Positions 9,111 to 18,444 are shown, numbered from the stretch's first letter. The stretch is 64,000 nt of DNA from Flavobacterium sp. LPB0248 (GCF_013388355.1 NZ_CP058246.1:992001-1056000), one strand, 5' to 3'. A program made the numbers and translations. The notes: generated from the sequence alone by a model not told the origin.

Positions 9111-9350
9111 ATGGAGTTTTTATATTTCTTACTTATAGGTGCCATTTCTGGATGGCTGGCTGGTCAAATCTGGAAAGGTGCCGGCTTTGGTTTAATTGGC
9201 AATATTATCGTCGGAATTATAGGCGGATTTATCGGAGGATGGATCGCCGGAAAACTTGGTATTGGAGGCGGTGGTCTTCTATGGCAGATTCTGATTGCTG
9301 TAGGAGGTGCATGGGTTTTATTATTTATAATTAGCCTCATCAAAAAATAA
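9111..9350 (+). CDS. GlsB/YeaQ/YmgE family small membrane protein
   Basis: The 79-residue, very glycine-rich protein has three hydrophobic helices and the family pattern GAISGWLAGQI...GNIIVGIIGGFIGGWIAGKLGIGGGG. This family (formerly 'transglycosylase-associated') is linked to general stress responses; the mechanism is unknown. It lies directly downstream of aqpZ and is followed by a terminator, so aqpZ and this gene may form a small osmotic/stress transcription unit. Confidence 0.85.
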   Translation: MEFLYFLLIGAISGWLAGQIWKGAGFGLIGNIIVGIIGGFIGGWIAGKLGIGGGGLLWQILIAVGGAWVLLFIISLIKK

Positions 9351-9380
9351 TACGCAATTATTAGTACATAATTAAATTCG

Positions 9381-9423
9381 AAAGAGAAAATCTGATATAT
9401 TTATATTTGATTTTCTCTTTTTG
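9381..9423 (+). terminator. Terminator after the GlsB-like gene
   Basis: The arms AAAGAGAAAATC and GATTTTCTCTTT are perfectly complementary and separated by 16 nt. A TTG inside it at 9407 is in frame with the next gene but is unlikely to be its start. Confidence 0.8.
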
Positions 9424-9475
9424 TTTGGATGAAATCGACAAGAAAATTTTATTTCAACTCAAATATTTATGTATT

Positions 9476-10303
9476 ATGAACGAAATCATTTCTTACTTCA
9501 GCACGATTCCTTCTTCCCACAGAAGCCTTATTTTAGTCGGGGGCATTACTATTTTCTGGCTTATTGAAAACAGTTTTCCCTTGTTTAAAATGCGCTATAA
9601 AAAATGGCCTCACGCTGGAATAAATTTCTTTTTTACCTTCACTACCATTGTCGTCAACTTTATTCTAGCATTTATTTTAATAAGAACCGCTGCTTGGACA
9701 ATCGAACATAATTTCGGAATTCTGCAATGGCTCCCAAAAATGCCAATCTGGCTATATACTATAATTGGTTTATTACTTTTGGATTTAATTGGAGCTTATT
9801 TAGCCCATTTAGTAGAACACAAAGTAAAAATTCTCTGGCAGTTTCATTTAGTGCATCATACAGACACTTGGATTGATACTACGACAGCCAATAGACACCA
9901 TCCTGGAGAAAGCGTGGTTCGTTTTGTTTTTACCACCTTAGGAGTTTTAATTGTTGGAACACCAATGTGGATGGTTTTTCTTTATCAGTCATTATCAGTT
10001 ATCGCATCACAATTTAATCATGCCAATATTTCGCTTCCTAAAAAGCTGGATATATTCTTAAGCTATTTCATTGTTTCTCCGAATATGCATAAAGTACATC
10101 ACCATTATGTGTTGCCTTACACGGATAGTAATTATGGAAATATTTTTTCTGTATGGGATAGACTTTTTGGAACATTCTCTTACTTACCCAAAGAGCAGCT
10201 GGTATACGGTGTAGACACTCATATGCTTCCAGAAGAAAACAATGAATTGAAGAATCTGCTAAAAATTCCATTTCAAAAATCAAGATCCTTTAAAAACAGC
10301 TAA
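9476..10303 (+). CDS. Sterol desaturase / fatty acid hydroxylase family protein
   Basis: The 275-residue membrane protein starts at the ATG at 9476; an upstream in-frame TTG at 9407 falls inside the preceding terminator. It has about four membrane segments and the three histidine clusters of the di-iron family: HLVEH (HX3H), HLVHH (HX2HH) and HKVHHH near the C-terminus, plus NRHHPGE. Such enzymes hydroxylate or desaturate lipid chains using oxygen. The actual lipid substrate is unknown. No operon partners are evident. Confidence 0.87.
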   Translation: MNEIISYFSTIPSSHRSLILVGGITIFWLIENSFPLFKMRYKKWPHAGINFFFTFTTIVVNFILAFILIRTAAWTIEHNFGILQWLPKMPIWLYTIIGLLLLDLIGAYLAHLVEHKVKILWQFHLVHHTDTWIDTTTANRHHPGESVVRFVFTTLGVLIVGTPMWMVFLYQSLSVIASQFNHANISLPKKLDIFLSYFIVSPNMHKVHHHYVLPYTDSNYGNIFSVWDRLFGTFSYLPKEQLVYGVDTHMLPEENNELKNLLKIPFQKSRSFKNS

Positions 10304-10424
10304 ATTCTCTAAAAAAAGTGCACTTTACTGAAACAACTTATTATTTTTTTTTTTAATATTGATACAAGAATTGAAAATCAATCTATTAATAATTAACACC
10401 CTATTTTGAATTAATTTTCACGAG

Positions 10425-10703
10425 ATGAAAAAGAGTAGCCGCAAAGAATTAACTCCGGAACAAACCGAAAGACTTGTTTCGTTAGCTTTAGAAGAAAGAA
10501 ATCCATTTGAAATTATAAAAAAAGAATTTGGATTGGCAGAAAAAGAAGTCCTAGACATCATGAAAAAGAAAATGCCTCTTGAAAAATTTGAGATGTGGAA
10601 AAAGAAGGCAATTGCAAATAAACCAAAACCAAAACCTGTTAAAATAGATGATTTTGATGAAGATTTGGATGGAAAATATTATATCAAGAATAAATTAGAC
10701 TAA
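10425..10703 (+). CDS. TIGR03643/DUF2805 family small protein
   Basis: This 92-residue protein has the conserved core LTPEQTERLVSLALEERNPFEIIKKEFGL...EVLDIMKKKMPLEKFEMWKKKA of the TIGR03643 (DUF2805) family, followed by a basic, proline-rich tail. The core looks like a small helix-turn-helix-like domain with many positive charges, so nucleic-acid binding is possible but unproven. No function is established. It has its own terminator. Confidence 0.8.
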   Translation: MKKSSRKELTPEQTERLVSLALEERNPFEIIKKEFGLAEKEVLDIMKKKMPLEKFEMWKKKAIANKPKPKPVKIDDFDEDLDGKYYIKNKLD

Positions 10704-10706
10704 CAT

Positions 10707-10737
10707 AAAGCTCCTGTTTTTCAGGAGTTTTTTTTTA
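10707..10737 (+). terminator. Terminator after the TIGR03643-type gene
   Basis: The stem CTCCTG/CAGGAG has a T-rich loop and a long T run, 8 bp after the stop codon. Confidence 0.85.
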
Positions 10738-10813
10738 TGTTTCAATTTAATGTAATTTTTTAGTAACTTTTTGGTAATTTTTGTGTCAAATACAATTAAC
10801 TAAACATATAGAA

Positions 10814-12670
10814 ATGAAAAAAATACTTTACACCTTAGCTCTAGCGGTCACCTTTTGGAGCTGTAAAACAGGGAGCACTGGAGCCGCAAAAAGCAATATC
10901 GTTGAAGTGAATATCAATTTAACCGATGTTAAAGATGATAAAGTTTTGGTAACCGTTACACCGCCAGCTTTTAAAACAGATGAAGTTGTTTACAGTATTC
11001 CAAAAACTGTTCCTGGTACTTATTCAACAGACAATTACGGAAAATACTCAGAAGATTTCAAGGCATTTGATGCTAAAGGAAATCCGCTTACGGTAAAAAG
11101 ATTAGACGATAATTCTTGGTCTATTTCAAACGCAAAAGCACTAAAAAAAATCACTTATTTGGTAAACGATACTTTCGATACTGAAAAAGGAACTGGATTT
11201 GGAAATGATGACGTTTTTTCACCTGCAGGAACAAATATCGATGCAGGAAAAAATTTCATGGTTAACACACATGGTTTTGTCGGATATTTTAAAGATAAGT
11301 TAGACGTTCCGTACAAAGTTACTATCACGCATCCTGAAACTCTTTGGGGAGCAACTTCTATGACAGATCAAGATGCAAGCAATACTTCTGATGTGTTTAC
11401 CACTTCTCGTTATGCTATTTTGGTAGAAAATCCAATTATGTATTCTAAACCTGACTACACTACTTTTAATGTAAACGGAATGGACATCTTAATTGCTGTG
11501 TACTCTCCTACTGGAAAATATACTGCTGAAAGCATCACTCCAGAGATGAAAACAATGATGACAGCACAGAAAAACTTTTTAGGAAAAGTAAATTCTACTA
11601 AAAAATATACTGTGTTATTATACTTATCAAGCATGGCAAAAGACGATGCGCATGGTTTTGGAGCTTTAGAGCATCCAACTGCTACAACTGTCGTTTTACC
11701 AGAATCGATGCCAAAAGAAAAATTAGTAGAATCTATGAAAGATGTAGTTTCTCATGAATTCTTCCACATTGTTACTCCATTAACTATTCACTCAAAAGAA
11801 ATTCAGTATTTTGATTACAATGCACCAAAAATGTCTGAGCATTTATGGATGTATGAAGGGGTAACAGAATATTTTGCAAATCTTTTCCAAATCAACCAAG
11901 GTTTGATCGACGAAGCTGATTTCTACTCTCGTATTGCCGATAAAATCCAGCAGTCTAAACAATTAGATGATACAATGTCATTTACTGTAATGAGTAAAAA
12001 TGTATTAGAACAGCCTTACAAAGACCAATACTTAAACGTATACCAAAAAGGAGCTTTAATTGGTATGTGCATCGATATTATCATTAGAGAAAAAAGTAAT
12101 GGAGAAAGAGGAATTCTTGACTTAATGCATAAATTATCTGACGAATATGGTGTTGAAAAACCATTTAATGATGATGAATTATTTGCTAAAATCACTTCTT
12201 TAACTTATCCTGAAGTTGGAGAATTTTTAAACAAATATGTTGCTGGAACGACTCCAATTCCTTACGATTTCTATTTAGCTAAAGTTGGCGTTACAAAAGC
12301 AATGGAGAAAAAAACAGGAAATCCGTTTATTAAAGGACAAACTCCAAATATTACTATTGACAAAGCAACAAAAGAAATTGCTGTTCGTCCTGAATCAGAA
12401 TCAATTGAATTCTTCAAAAACTTAAATTTAAAAGGTGGAGATAAAATCTTAGCTGTAAACAATAAATCATACAATTTGGATAACATTTATGATTTGATTA
12501 CTGAAAGTGAAAACTGGAAAGATAATGACCCAATCACTTTGAAAGTAAAACGTGGCGGAAAAGAAGAAACCATTAAAGGAACCGTAAAGTTACCATTTGA
12601 AGAATCTGAAACTTTTAAAGCAACTGATGCTTCAAAAGAGAAACTTAAAAATGCTTGGTTAAAAGGATAA
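10814..12670 (+). CDS. M61 family peptidase with PDZ domain, lipoprotein
   Basis: Start chosen at ATG 10814, which gives a clean lipoprotein signal (AVTFWSC) in a 618-residue protein; an in-frame upstream start at 10781 would bury the signal. The M61 zinc motif HEFFH is at about residues 314-318, with the downstream glutamate in WMYEGVTEYFANLF. The N-terminal third is the beta-rich M61 domain. The C-terminal about 120 residues form a PDZ-like domain (LKGGDKILAVNNKSYN). M61 enzymes are aminopeptidases preferring Gly/Ala. It is probably anchored in the outer or inner membrane facing the periplasm. Confidence 0.9.
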   Translation: MKKILYTLALAVTFWSCKTGSTGAAKSNIVEVNINLTDVKDDKVLVTVTPPAFKTDEVVYSIPKTVPGTYSTDNYGKYSEDFKAFDAKGNPLTVKRLDDNSWSISNAKALKKITYLVNDTFDTEKGTGFGNDDVFSPAGTNIDAGKNFMVNTHGFVGYFKDKLDVPYKVTITHPETLWGATSMTDQDASNTSDVFTTSRYAILVENPIMYSKPDYTTFNVNGMDILIAVYSPTGKYTAESITPEMKTMMTAQKNFLGKVNSTKKYTVLLYLSSMAKDDAHGFGALEHPTATTVVLPESMPKEKLVESMKDVVSHEFFHIVTPLTIHSKEIQYFDYNAPKMSEHLWMYEGVTEYFANLFQINQGLIDEADFYSRIADKIQQSKQLDDTMSFTVMSKNVLEQPYKDQYLNVYQKGALIGMCIDIIIREKSNGERGILDLMHKLSDEYGVEKPFNDDELFAKITSLTYPEVGEFLNKYVAGTTPIPYDFYLAKVGVTKAMEKKTGNPFIKGQTPNITIDKATKEIAVRPESESIEFFKNLNLKGGDKILAVNNKSYNLDNIYDLITESENWKDNDPITLKVKRGGKEETIKGTVKLPFEESETFKATDASKEKLKNAWLKG

Positions 12671-12684
12671 TTTCTTTTTAAAGA

Positions 12685-12724
12685 CAATAAAAAAACCGAC
12701 AAGTGATTGTCGGTTTTTTTATTG
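12685..12724. terminator. Bidirectional terminator between M61 peptidase and convergent gene
   Basis: An 18-bp perfect stem includes AACCGACAA/TTGTCGGTT with loop GTGA and A/T tracts on both sides. It can serve the plus-strand peptidase gene and the minus-strand gene ending at 12838. Confidence 0.9.
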
Positions 12725-12830
12725 TTTGTCATCCTGAGGAACGAAGGATCACACACGTAAATCGACAAAGATTGTCCGACATACTTTGCGGAGCTTCTTG
12801 TGTGATCCTTCGTTCCTCAGGATGACAAAA
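12725..12830. repeat. Palindromic intergenic element, TGTCAT family, copy 1
   Basis: The arms TTTGTCATCCTGAGGAACGA and TCGTTCCTCAGGATGACAAA are perfectly complementary. They flank a core with ACAAAGATTG and CTTTGCGGAG. The core is shared with elements at 28159, 37390 and 38061. Confidence 0.85.
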
Positions 12831-12837
12831 AAATATG

Positions 12838-13281
12838 CTATTTCTTCACAGGAAATTTCCAGTCAAATTCGTCTTTGCTATTAATAATTGCACCAATTTC
12901 AAACTTCACCACCTCATCAAATTCTGTTTGAAGGATAAACCAATTGTCTTCGTTGAAGTAGTTTTCAAAAGTATCAAAAGTTTCCTGATTGTATTTATTA
13001 ATTCCTTTTGCAGCAAAATCTTTCTTTACATCAGCAATTTTTCTTCCGATTAATTTGAATCCGAAAACTTCTAGATCATTACTTGAAGCCACTAAATAAC
13101 CTAATTTCAAATCTTCTTCCTGATAAAATGTCAATCTGATTTTGTGTGCATTATAAACAAAAATCACGTTATCATCTTCGTCTTTATAATTTTTATCAGG
13201 TTTTCCTAAAACAGCTGTTACGTCATTCTGCTTCATTCCGAAAAGCAGTTTATCTATTCCTGATTTTAAATTGATCTTCAT
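12838..13281 (-). CDS. Uncharacterised cytoplasmic protein
   Basis: The 147-residue product has no signal peptide or membrane segment and was not recognised. The N-terminal GMKQNDVTAVLGKPDKN fits the small 'GM...V..LG.P' motif seen in BLIP/SmpA-like alpha-beta domains, followed by a strand-rich stretch (VIFVYNAHKIRLTFYQEEDLKLGYL). The C-terminus is acidic and aromatic (FENYFNEDNWFILQTEFDEVVKFEIG). It lies convergent to the M61 peptidase and is enclosed by two intergenic palindromes, so it is probably a single-gene unit. Confidence 0.7.
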   Translation of the reverse strand: MKINLKSGIDKLLFGMKQNDVTAVLGKPDKNYKDEDDNVIFVYNAHKIRLTFYQEEDLKLGYLVASSNDLEVFGFKLIGRKIADVKKDFAAKGINKYNQETFDTFENYFNEDNWFILQTEFDEVVKFEIGAIINSKDEFDWKFPVKK

Positions 13282-13330
13282 ATTGATTGTCTTTATTTGA
13301 AGTGCAAATTTCGTGAAGTTTTTTGTTGTT

Positions 13331-13360
13331 TAGCCACGAATTACACAAATTTTCACGAAT
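13331..13360. repeat. Partial GCCACGAATT-family repeat
   Basis: The stretch GCCACGAATTACACAAATTT followed by TCACGAAT matches one arm of the palindromes at 1279 and 31099. No complementary right arm is present here. Confidence 0.5.
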
Positions 13361-13391
13361 CTATTATTATTCTTGCTTATTGGCTTTTTTT

Positions 13392-13458
13392 TGTCAGGCT
13401 GAGCGAAGTCGAAGCCACTTTTCATCGTAAAAGCCCTTCGACTCCGCTCAGGGTGACA
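13392..13458. repeat. Intergenic palindrome (GCTGAGCGAAGTCGAAG family)
   Basis: The arms TGTCAGGCTGAGCGAAGTCG and CGACTCCGCTCAGGGTGACA are nearly complementary and enclose about 25 nt. A degenerate relative lies at 59676. Confidence 0.75.
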
Positions 13459-13459
13459 C

Positions 13460-15793
13460 TTAATAACCCTTTTTATTCGGCTTGTTGCTCATATAAAACG
13501 TAATCTTCCCTCCATTTATAACATCTGAATGCTTTAAAAATGGTTTGTCCAATTGTTTTCCGTTCAGCAAAACTTTGCTCACAAATACATTTTTATCGGA
13601 TTGGTTTACGGTTTCGACCTCAAAAGTTTTTCCGTTCTCTAAATTCAGAACAGCATTTTTCAGCAACGGACTTCCCAATGCATATTCATCAGAACCTGGA
13701 GCAACAGGATAAAATCCTAAACTGCTAAAAATATACCAAGCACTCATTTGCCCGAAATCGTCATTTCCACCTAATCCATCAGCGCCATTTCGGTACATTT
13801 TTTTCAAGATCATTCTAATTTTATCTTGCGCTTTCCACGGAGAATCTGTCCAATTGTATAAATAGACAACATGGTGTGAAGGCTCATTTCCATGAACATA
13901 ATTTCCAATGATTCCGTCTCTTGTTATATCTTCAGTATTTTCAAAATATTTATCTGGAAGATGCATATTGAATAACGAATCTAAGCGAACTTTAAATTTC
14001 TCATTTCCTCCCATCAATTGAATCATATCAGCTGGATCTTGCGGAACGTACAAACTATAATTCCAAGAATTCCCTTCAATAAAACCTTGTCCATGTGTAT
14101 CTAATGGATCAAATTCTTTCTTGAAAGCTCCATCGTTTAATTTCGGACGCATAAAACCTGTTTTCTCATCGTAAACATTTTTATAATTTTTCGACCTTTC
14201 AATGAATTCATTATAAGTTTCCGTTTTACCCAATTTCTTTGCAGCTTGCGCGATTGCCCAGTCATCATAAGCATATTCTAAGGTTTTAGAAACCGAAGCA
14301 CCGCTTTTGTCTTCTGGAACATATCCTTTATTCATATAAAACTCCAATCCATCGTAGTATGGAACTTTTGCAGTATTAACACAAGCCTGAAGTGCTTTTT
14401 CAGCATCAAAACTAATATTGCCTTTTACAATAGCATCTGCTACTACAGAAACCGAATGGTAACCAATCATGCACCAATTTTCATTGGCATAATGCGACCA
14501 GATTGGAAGCATTTTATGAACACTTTGCTCTGAATGTGCCAACATGGAACTCACCATATCAGCGTTTCTTTTGGGTTGCACAATATTAAATAATGGATGC
14601 AACGCACGATACGTGTCCCAAAGCGAATAACTGGTATAATTCGTAAAGTTTTCAGCTTTGTGAACATTCATGTCCAATCCTTTATAACTTCCGTCTAAAT
14701 CCATGTACTCCGTTGGTCCCAAAAAGGCATGATACATTGCAGTATAAAAATTAACTAGATCTTCTTTTTGAATGGTTTCAATCTGAATTTTATTCAATTC
14801 TTTATTCCAAACTTCCTGGCTTTGTTTTTTTACTTTTTCAAAATCCCAATCTGGCGTTTCTTTTTTCATGTTTTCAAGTGCTCCAGCAGAACTCACTGGT
14901 GACAATGCCATCTTTATTTTGATTTTCTCTCCTTCGTTGGTATCAAAATCAAAAAATAATTTTAGGTTTTGTCCTGCCATTTCTGGAAAATTTTTAGTCT
15001 GATCAAATCTTCCCCAAAAACCTCTATAAACGCTTTTTTCCTGAGCAGCTTGTCCGTAACTTTTAATTGGCTTATTAAATGACATTGCAAAATAAACCGT
15101 TCTAGTTCTTGCCCAGCCATTTGTTTGGCGATATCCTGTTATCAAAGTATCGTTTTCTACACGAACAAATGTCCAGACATTCTTTTTATCGTAATTGTAA
15201 ATTCCCGAAGTCAGATCCAAAATTATATGCGCTTCATTAGATTTTGGAAAAGTGTACTGATGCATTCCAACGCGAGTGGTTGCGGTCAATTCTGCTTTAA
15301 TTTTATGATCTTCCAGAAAAACGCTGTAATAAGCAGGTTCTGCTTTTTCTGTTGAATGCGAAAATGCTGATCTATAACCAGACAATGGTTTAGACGCCAC
15401 GCCCGGATTTAATTGTAGTTTTCCCGTTGTTGGCATAATTAAGAAATCGCCTAAATCGGAATGTCCAGTTCCGCTAAAGTGCGTGTGACTGAAACCTACA
15501 ATCGTTTTATCTTCGTACTGATAACCCGCACAATACTTATAAACTTCACCATTATATTTTCCGTTTAAACTGTAAGCAATTGTATCGGTTTCTGGACTCA
15601 ATTGTACACTCCCAAAAGGAACTGTTGCTCCTGGATAGGTATGCCCCATTTTTGCAGTTCCAATCATTGGATCTACGTATTGAACTAGGTTTCTTTTTTC
15701 GATTGCTTTCTTCTGTCCGCTTATACTATTGGAAAAAGCGAGCAGTAAAATTGATATTCCGAAAAGATGATTTTTAAAGTCAGTTTTAGTCAT
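13460..15793 (-). CDS. GH92 family alpha-mannosidase, exported
   Basis: This 777-residue protein has a signal peptide (residues 1-26) and the GH92 architecture. An N-terminal beta-sandwich contains VDPMIGTAKMGHTYPGATVPFG. A large (alpha/alpha) barrel contains YHAFLGPTEYMDLDG, NWCMIGYHSVSVVADA, EGNSWNYSLYVPQDPADM and GGNDDFGQMSAWYIFSSLGF. GH92 enzymes are calcium-dependent exo-acting alpha-mannosidases, mostly alpha-1,2, acting on N-glycans or mannans. There are no SusC/SusD genes nearby, so it is an orphan enzyme rather than part of a utilisation locus. It is probably periplasmic or surface-exposed. Confidence 0.92.
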   Translation of the reverse strand: MTKTDFKNHLFGISILLLAFSNSISGQKKAIEKRNLVQYVDPMIGTAKMGHTYPGATVPFGSVQLSPETDTIAYSLNGKYNGEVYKYCAGYQYEDKTIVGFSHTHFSGTGHSDLGDFLIMPTTGKLQLNPGVASKPLSGYRSAFSHSTEKAEPAYYSVFLEDHKIKAELTATTRVGMHQYTFPKSNEAHIILDLTSGIYNYDKKNVWTFVRVENDTLITGYRQTNGWARTRTVYFAMSFNKPIKSYGQAAQEKSVYRGFWGRFDQTKNFPEMAGQNLKLFFDFDTNEGEKIKIKMALSPVSSAGALENMKKETPDWDFEKVKKQSQEVWNKELNKIQIETIQKEDLVNFYTAMYHAFLGPTEYMDLDGSYKGLDMNVHKAENFTNYTSYSLWDTYRALHPLFNIVQPKRNADMVSSMLAHSEQSVHKMLPIWSHYANENWCMIGYHSVSVVADAIVKGNISFDAEKALQACVNTAKVPYYDGLEFYMNKGYVPEDKSGASVSKTLEYAYDDWAIAQAAKKLGKTETYNEFIERSKNYKNVYDEKTGFMRPKLNDGAFKKEFDPLDTHGQGFIEGNSWNYSLYVPQDPADMIQLMGGNEKFKVRLDSLFNMHLPDKYFENTEDITRDGIIGNYVHGNEPSHHVVYLYNWTDSPWKAQDKIRMILKKMYRNGADGLGGNDDFGQMSAWYIFSSLGFYPVAPGSDEYALGSPLLKNAVLNLENGKTFEVETVNQSDKNVFVSKVLLNGKQLDKPFLKHSDVINGGKITFYMSNKPNKKGY

Positions 15794-15906
15794 TATAAGT
15801 TTTCTTTATTTTTTTGAAATCTTTTTGCTTTCATTTCATGCAGAAAAGTACAACAAATACTGTTTTTAAAAAACATAAATTTAGTGCAACTCGTAAAGGT
15901 TTTAAA

Positions 15907-15914
15907 TATCTTTG
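15907..15914 (+). promoter_or_regulatory. -7 promoter box (TATCTTTG)
   Basis: This exact TAnnTTTG match lies 26 bp before the ATG at 15940. No TTG -33 element was seen. Confidence 0.5.
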
Positions 15915-15939
15915 ATGTATTAAAAGTATAACGCCAAAC

Positions 15940-16563
15940 ATGAAAAAGTATATTTTAATTCTACTTTCTTTTTATTCAACATTTACATTCTCTCAAAAAA
16001 TTGGAAGCAGTAAACTGACCAAACAAGAGATTCACGAAAGGGAACTTGAAAACATAACTGATTTTCCTATTTATAGAGCTTTTGAATTTCAGGATAAAGG
16101 TGGTGTTTACGAATTGGTTTTGGGCGAAAATCAAAAAACAATTTCTAAAAAAGATACTTTAAATACCAAAATACAAGCAATTTGTGTAATTAATGATCAC
16201 GGCGGATTTTTAGAAAAATGGAGAATAAATGATCTTCTTGAAGATAATCTCCCTAAAGAAACTAATATCTGGTTCTGGACAAAATATTGCAGTACAAAGG
16301 ATATTGATGGAGATGAATATATTGATCCTATTATTGTCTATGGAACACGAACTGAAGACGGCTATATAAGAAGAGTAAAAGTAATTACCGTTTATAAAAA
16401 CAAAAAATACGTTATTCGCGCAGTTGAATGTGATTTAGACGATTGCAGAAGTTTCAAAAAAGACCAAAATTGGAATATGCTTCCGCAGAAAATAAAAACA
16501 CATGTTGATCAATTGCTAGCTAAAATGAGAAAAGAACAGGATTTGCTGTTGAAAAACGGGTAG
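15940..16563 (+). CDS. Exported protein, possibly M949_RS01915-like family
   Basis: The 207-residue protein has a signal peptide ending near FTFSQK. The mature part shows GGVYELVLGENQKT, FLEKWRINDLLEDN, and an acidic DIDGDEYIDPIIVYGTRTEDGYI segment that looks like a calcium-binding or propeller-like loop. This pattern (tDiDGDg..DpiivYGT) resembles proteins annotated in flavobacteria as the M949_RS01915 surface polysaccharide biosynthesis family. I make that link from memory and with limited confidence. No catalytic motif is evident. It has its own promoter box and no operon partner. Confidence 0.65.
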   Translation: MKKYILILLSFYSTFTFSQKIGSSKLTKQEIHERELENITDFPIYRAFEFQDKGGVYELVLGENQKTISKKDTLNTKIQAICVINDHGGFLEKWRINDLLEDNLPKETNIWFWTKYCSTKDIDGDEYIDPIIVYGTRTEDGYIRRVKVITVYKNKKYVIRAVECDLDDCRSFKKDQNWNMLPQKIKTHVDQLLAKMRKEQDLLLKNG

Positions 16564-16587
16564 TTTTAATTGTGAATTGTGAATGGT

Positions 16588-16633
16588 AAATTGTAAATGA
16601 TTGATAGCTGTTCATAATTCGCCATTTACAATT
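16588..16633. terminator. Palindrome / possible bidirectional terminator
   Basis: The arms AATTGTAAATG and CATTTACAATT are separated by 23 nt and followed by a T run. It lies between convergent genes ending at 16563 and 16639 and overlaps short TGTGAATTG-type repeats. Confidence 0.55.
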
Positions 16634-16638
16634 ATTTT

Positions 16639-16995
16639 TTACTCGTTCATTTCATCATAACGTTCTGGAACTTGCGGATCGTAAAGCGGACATTTGAATT
16701 CTTCCATGATATCAACCAATTTATTCATGGTTTTTCCTTCAGTTCCGTAGCAGTCAATTTTTATACTTTGTGGAGTAGTGATTACTTGAAATGCACCTTT
16801 CCCTTTTGGGTTTTTCCAGCTGTTTTCATCTACTCTTTCCCAATCTGAAAAGACTGAATTGATTCTATTTACGATTACTTCAACTTGAAGTTCAGCCAGA
16901 CCTTCAACTTCTTGTTTTTCAACAAGCGCTTCATAAACTTCCTGATTGTTCAGGTAAATTTCGTCTAGATATTTCCAAAAAAGTAATTCGTACAT
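16639..16995 (-). CDS. Uncharacterised small acidic protein
   Basis: Start chosen at ATG 16995, giving 118 residues; an upstream in-frame GTG at 17025 overlaps a GAGATGCA/TGCATCTC hairpin and is unlikely to be used. The protein has no signal or membrane segment. The N-terminus (MYELLFWKYLDEIYLNNQEVYEALVEKQEV) is helical, followed by a small beta-domain with SDWERVDENSWKNPKGKGAFQV. I do not recognise a family. It lies between the convergent exported protein and purM. Confidence 0.65.
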   Translation of the reverse strand: MYELLFWKYLDEIYLNNQEVYEALVEKQEVEGLAELQVEVIVNRINSVFSDWERVDENSWKNPKGKGAFQVITTPQSIKIDCYGTEGKTMNKLVDIMEEFKCPLYDPQVPERYDEMNE

Positions 16996-17111
16996 AATAT
17001 TGTATTTAAAAACATAGAGATGCACAATTATGCATCTCTAAATTTAATAATTATTTTAAAAGTTTCAAAGTCTTTGCAACTCTGAACCTTTGAACCTTTG
17101 TAACTTTAAAA

Positions 17112-18290
17112 CTAATATTCAAATTTTCCGTATTCGCTAGTAATTGTAAGCTTTTTAGAATCCGAAGCTTCTACTCTACCTACAATCTGCGCATCAACAT
17201 TGAATGATTTCGAAATTTCAATAATATCTTGTGCGATATTTTCAGGAACATAAAGTTCCATTCTGTGACCGCAATTGAAAACCTGATACATTTCTTTCCA
17301 ATCTGTTTTTGATTGTTCTTGAATTAATTTGAACAATGGTGGAACTGGAAATAAATTATCCTTTATAACATGTAAATCTTTTACGAAATGTAAAATTTTA
17401 GTCTGTGCTCCTCCACTGCAATGCACCATTCCGTGAATTTCTTTTGGAGTATATTTATCTAAAATTTTCTTGATAATTGGAGCATAAGTTCTAGTTGGAG
17501 AAAGCACTAATTGGCCAGCGTTTATTGGGCTGTTTTCAACCTCATCGGTTAAATTTACTTGTCCTGAATAAATTAATTCTTCCGGAACGGCTGCATCGTA
17601 ACTTTCTGGATATTTTTTAGCCAAATATTTCCCGAAAACATCGTGACGTGCAGAAGTTAATCCGTTACTTCCCATCCCGCCGTTATATCCTTTTTCGTAA
17701 GTTGCCTGACCAAAAGAAGCCAAACCAACAATAACGTCTCCTGCTTGAATGTTTGCATTATCTACAACATCAGAACGTTTCATTCTTGCTGTTACAGTCG
17801 AATCTACAATAATAGTACGAACTACGTCTCCAACATCGGCAGTTTCTCCTCCTGTTGAATGAATGGTAACTCCAAAAGATTTTAACTCGTTAATTAATTC
17901 TTCTGTTCCGTTGATAATTGCAGAAATAACTTCGGCAGGAATTAGATTTTTATTTCTTCCAATAGTAGAAGAAAGCAAAATATTATCTGTTGCACCAACA
18001 CATAATAAATCGTCAATATTCATGATTAAGGCATCTTGAGCAATTCCTTTCCAAACAGAAAGATCTCCAGTTTCTTTCCAGTACATATAAGCCAAAGACG
18101 ATTTTGTTCCAGCTCCATCAGCATGCATGATAAGACAGTGTTCTGAATCTTGCGTTAAATAATCTGGAACAATTTTGCAGAATGCCTGCGGAAATAAACC
18201 TTTGTCAATATTTTTAATAGCGTTATGTACGTCTTCTTTTGATGCCGAAACACCTCTTTGTGCATATCTTTTGCTAGAATCTGAACTCAT
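17112..18290 (-). CDS. purM: Phosphoribosylformylglycinamidine cyclo-ligase (AIR synthetase)
   Basis: The 392-residue protein is the Bacteroidota-type PurM, which makes aminoimidazole ribotide in purine synthesis with ATP. Motifs visible include YAQRGVSASKEDVHNAIKNI, HADGAGTKSSLAY, IAQDALIMNIDDLLCVGA, HSTGGETADVGDVVRT, GLASFGQATYEKGYNGGMGSNG and HGMVHCSGGAQTKI. It is longer than E. coli PurM, as is normal for this phylum. It sits alone between an uncharacterised gene and the terminator of the curli operon, with a promoter-like box just upstream. Confidence 0.93.
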   Translation of the reverse strand: MSSDSSKRYAQRGVSASKEDVHNAIKNIDKGLFPQAFCKIVPDYLTQDSEHCLIMHADGAGTKSSLAYMYWKETGDLSVWKGIAQDALIMNIDDLLCVGATDNILLSSTIGRNKNLIPAEVISAIINGTEELINELKSFGVTIHSTGGETADVGDVVRTIIVDSTVTARMKRSDVVDNANIQAGDVIVGLASFGQATYEKGYNGGMGSNGLTSARHDVFGKYLAKKYPESYDAAVPEELIYSGQVNLTDEVENSPINAGQLVLSPTRTYAPIIKKILDKYTPKEIHGMVHCSGGAQTKILHFVKDLHVIKDNLFPVPPLFKLIQEQSKTDWKEMYQVFNCGHRMELYVPENIAQDIIEISKSFNVDAQIVGRVEASDSKKLTITSEYGKFEY

Positions 18291-18316
18291 GAAAATTAGT
18301 TTGTGTTGATGTGCTG

Positions 18317-18324
18317 CAAAGATA
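18317..18324 (-). promoter_or_regulatory. -7 promoter box of purM
   Basis: Reads TATCTTTG on the minus strand, 26 bp upstream of the purM ATG. Confidence 0.5.
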
Positions 18325-18365
18325 ATCCCTTTTTTTAATTCTTTGACTTATTCGATTATTTGATT

Positions 18366-18403
18366 CTAAAAAAAATCGGCAGAAGATTATTTCCTGCCGA
18401 TTT
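18366..18403 (-). terminator. Terminator of the curli operon
   Basis: The arms AAATCGGCAG and CTGCCGATTT enclose 11 nt. On the minus strand a run of T follows. It lies 42 bp beyond the stop of the last curli-operon gene. Confidence 0.85.
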
Positions 18404-18444
18404 CCCGAAATAAAATTGGTTATGAAGCTCTTGGCTGTTTATTT

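Noticed and set aside
9407..9475. Extended start of the sterol desaturase gene at TTG 9407
   Set aside because: The TTG is inside the arm of the upstream terminator hairpin, while ATG 9476 gives a normal membrane-protein N-terminus.
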